A model generated the notes under the pieces. That model saw only the letters and a list, made by a program, of their open reading frames with translations, was not told where the DNA came from and did no database searches. Positions 62,300 through 64,000 of a DNA stretch of 64,000 nt are shown piece after piece. Both the position numbers and the translations under genes were made by a program. The stretch lies in NCBI GenBank assembly GCA_002914805.1, contig JXTB01000104.1, positions 688,970-752,969 on the forward strand. The letters run 5' to 3'. Source of the stretch: Parasponia andersonii. Taxonomy: Eukaryota > Streptophyta > Magnoliopsida > Rosales > Cannabaceae. How positions within the stretch are numbered: the first letter of the stretch is position 1; the number at the start of each line of letters is the position of its first letter.

Positions 62300-62435
62300 G
62301 TGAACAGTACCACGTTAATATTGACGTGGTACTGTTCACCAGTGGGCCCAAATGTCAAATTAGCGTTCAGAAATGGCGCTGGATTGGGCCAAGATCCAGC
62401 GCCAAAAATACTTTCCCACGCCAAAATGGTGTGGG
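62300..62435. repeat. Cluster of three hairpin palindromes
   Basis: Hairpin 1 has perfect 16-bp arms, 62300-62315 and 62324-62339, with loop TAATATTG. Hairpin 2 has perfect 11-bp arms TGGCGCTGGAT (62374-62384) and its complement 62394-62404. Hairpin 3 has 8-bp arms 62415-62422 and 62428-62435 with one G-T pair. The block is GC-richer than its surroundings and precedes GTTGGAGAAGGCC, a phrase I associate with plant MITEs. Open frames on both strands are by-products of the symmetry. Confidence 0.8.
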
Positions 62436-62626
62436 TTGGAGAAGGCCTAAGTTGCCTTGCAGTTTTCACCCATCCATGCCAAAACATCATGGCTTCATGA
62501 ATGCATCTAATTACTCAAACAAATGAAACCAACCGAACTAAACCTTGGTCATGTGCATCAATGCATCACGAACTAAACAAACCCAAATAAACAACTTTGA
62601 ACTGTAAAACTGAACCAACGAAAAGA

Positions 62627-62671
<45 letters not shown>

Positions 62672-63058
62672 AGTTAAAAACTATTTGGTAATGCTAGAGA
62701 CACATACAAATTATACATAAAATTTATATATATTGACATGATATATATTTTAACCACCTATGTACATAGTATAATCTTATTTTGAAAAAGACATTCGTGG
62801 TTAAAATACATGTCATGTCAATATGTGTAAGTTTTACATAATTTATGTGTTTCTATTACTACTCAAAACTATTATATATTTGTTTGGGGTTTTTTGCAAA
62901 ATATAACTTTAGCATAGTATATTTTAAGAAATACACTCATCTTAATAATTTTTGGATAAGTATACCTTTTTAAGTTTTAAATTATTTTAGATACAAAAAT
63001 GACCTTATCACTTATCTCATCAAGGGTTCACATTCTAGCTAGATAGAGGAAGTCGAGT
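62436..63058. other. Intergenic with TA microsatellite
   Basis: AT-rich; (TA)n at 62630-62667; nothing else recognised. Confidence 0.5.
62630..62667. repeat. (TA)n microsatellite
   Basis: About 18 uninterrupted AT units. Confidence 0.95.
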
Positions 63059-63250
63059 TGTTAGATACCTTGTCTAGCACGGCTAGACACCTTGTCTAGT
63101 CCTGTCTGGTACTAAATACTCAAATGTATTTTTTTTCCTGTCAAGTTTCTAGACACCTTGTCTAGCCCTCTTTGGTATAAACACTAAAATGTACTTTTTT
63201 TCTGTCAAGTTTCTAGACATCTTGTTTAACTCTCGACACTCATGTCTAGC
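63059..63250. repeat. Tandem repeat of ~65 bp built on a CTAGACACCTTGTCTAG palindrome
   Basis: Units start at 63083, 63149 and 63213 (the last is partial), with a fragment before at 63059. Each full unit contains CTAGACACCTTGTCTAG and ends in a T-rich stretch followed by CTGTCAAGTTT. Confidence 0.85.
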
Positions 63251-64000
63251 ACAATCGATTTAAGGATATATAAGTCTTTTTATACTCCTATTTTTAAAAT
63301 GGGTGTATTTCATCTAAAAACTATTAATATGTGTGTATTTTCTAAAACTTACTATTATAAAGGTTTATTTTACCTAATTTCTCTATTTGTAATAGACAAT
63401 ATATTTATTTAAAAAATGTTTTTCTAACTAACGTGAAATAAAAGTCATAATTTTTAAAAAATATTATTTTAAATTTATAGCATCGTGCCCAAACGATCTC
63501 TCATCACGTCTTGATTTGACTATAAGTATAATTTCTACCATTTTCGCACCCTCTATGGACTCATGCTGGTTGAATATATGAATTCAAAATTTTGTGAAAG
63601 ATGGAGGCAAAAATAAGAAAGAGAAAAAAAAAAAAGCAAGAGGAAAGGTAAAACGAAAATAAAAAATAATGACAAATATGGGGAAAAAAAGACGAAGGTG
63701 AAGTTAGGGAAAAATGTTAAATTTTCACGTGTAAATAAGGAAAAAGAAGAGAGAAAATAATAGAGAAGAAAGAGAGAATGAGAGTGGGAAAAGAAAAAAG
63801 AAAAAATGAGTATGAACACATATGAGATAAAGAAAATAAAAGAAAGAAAGAAATAGAGAAGTAATTTAAGATTTTCAGAAAAATTAGAAAGAAATTCAAA
63901 ATTCAAACGAAATTTCCACTATTGATAGTTTTTATTTTTTATATCGATTTAAATTGATGTGATATGCTTATTTTGTCAGTTTTAAAACTGACATTAAAAA
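63251..64000. other. Intergenic with purine-rich tract
   Basis: From about 63594 to 63900 the plus strand is overwhelmingly A and G (GAAAGAGAAAAA-type), read on minus as Phe/Leu/Ser-rich open frames without family motifs. No gene recognised. Confidence 0.55.

Noticed and set aside
62300..62339. Hairpin loop TAATATTG resembling the geminivirus origin nonanucleotide
   Set aside because: It does not match TAATATTAC exactly, no replication-protein coding lies nearby, and AATATT is expected in AT-rich palindromes.
62230..62526. Overlapping open frames on both strands of 66-88 codons
   Set aside because: They run through the hairpins and a poly-A/T tract and show no family motif.
63553..63906. 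117-codon minus frame, hydrophobic
   Set aside because: A translation of a polypurine tract; the Phe/Leu/Ser composition is forced by the base bias.

Overview
The window is nuclear DNA of a flowering plant, almost certainly a core eudicot: roughly two-thirds A+T, genes with many short GT-AG introns, host proteins that match Arabidopsis-type families almost residue for residue, and intergenic space filled with Ty1/copia, Ty3/gypsy, Mutator-like (MULE) and hAT debris. I cannot name the species. One ambiguous base (54612) and long homopolymers show this is ordinary draft-type assembly.

Four host genes are recognisable. (1) 383-3041, plus: the 3' part of a UBP16-type ubiquitin-specific protease; its 5' exons lie before the window. 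(2) 38599-39537, minus: a single-exon, GC-rich AT-hook/PPC gene of the AHL17 type, with CT/GA microsatellites upstream. (3) 48896-55108, minus: a complete 13-exon AP-4 adaptor mu subunit (451 aa), including one apparent GC-AG intron. (4) 56414-58388, minus: a complete 10-exon organelle-targeted beta carbonic anhydrase (324 aa) with a 19-nt first coding exon. Genes 3 and 4 are tandem on the minus strand, 1.3 kb apart. The four proteins have unrelated jobs (deubiquitination, chromatin binding, trans-Golgi sorting, CO2/bicarbonate exchange); nothing suggests a cluster.

Between them lie mobile elements. 4458-5023 is a MULE-type MITE with an exact 9-bp target duplication. 5247-10284 is a decayed copia element with both LTRs, tRNA-iMet primer site and gag-pro-int-RT-RH remains. 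15057-22799 is a gypsy element with 2.1-2.6 kb LTRs whose PPT and PBS point to the minus strand, while its only coding remnant (gag-protease) lies on the plus strand. About 23.9-31 kb is a decayed MULE holding a minus-strand transposase and a convergent plus-strand Ulp1-like protease gene, an 81-bp coding tandem repeat, a nested hAT MITE, and many copies of a short RGTWACY motif, often paired as a 17-bp dyad. Further right are a possible retroposon (32140-32786), MITEs, an inverted-repeat pair (35.2-36.5 kb), gypsy LTR remnants (41.5-45.2 kb), a 2.5-kb element with ~0.5 kb terminal inverted repeats and a 9-bp target duplication (59104-61605), a cluster of hairpins (62.3 kb) and a 66-bp tandem repeat (63.1 kb).

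The best candidate for something undescribed is the RGTWACY dyad family in the MULE: the arrangement resembles binding sites for an element-encoded protein (compare the anti-silencing VANC proteins of VANDAL MULEs), but that is inference.
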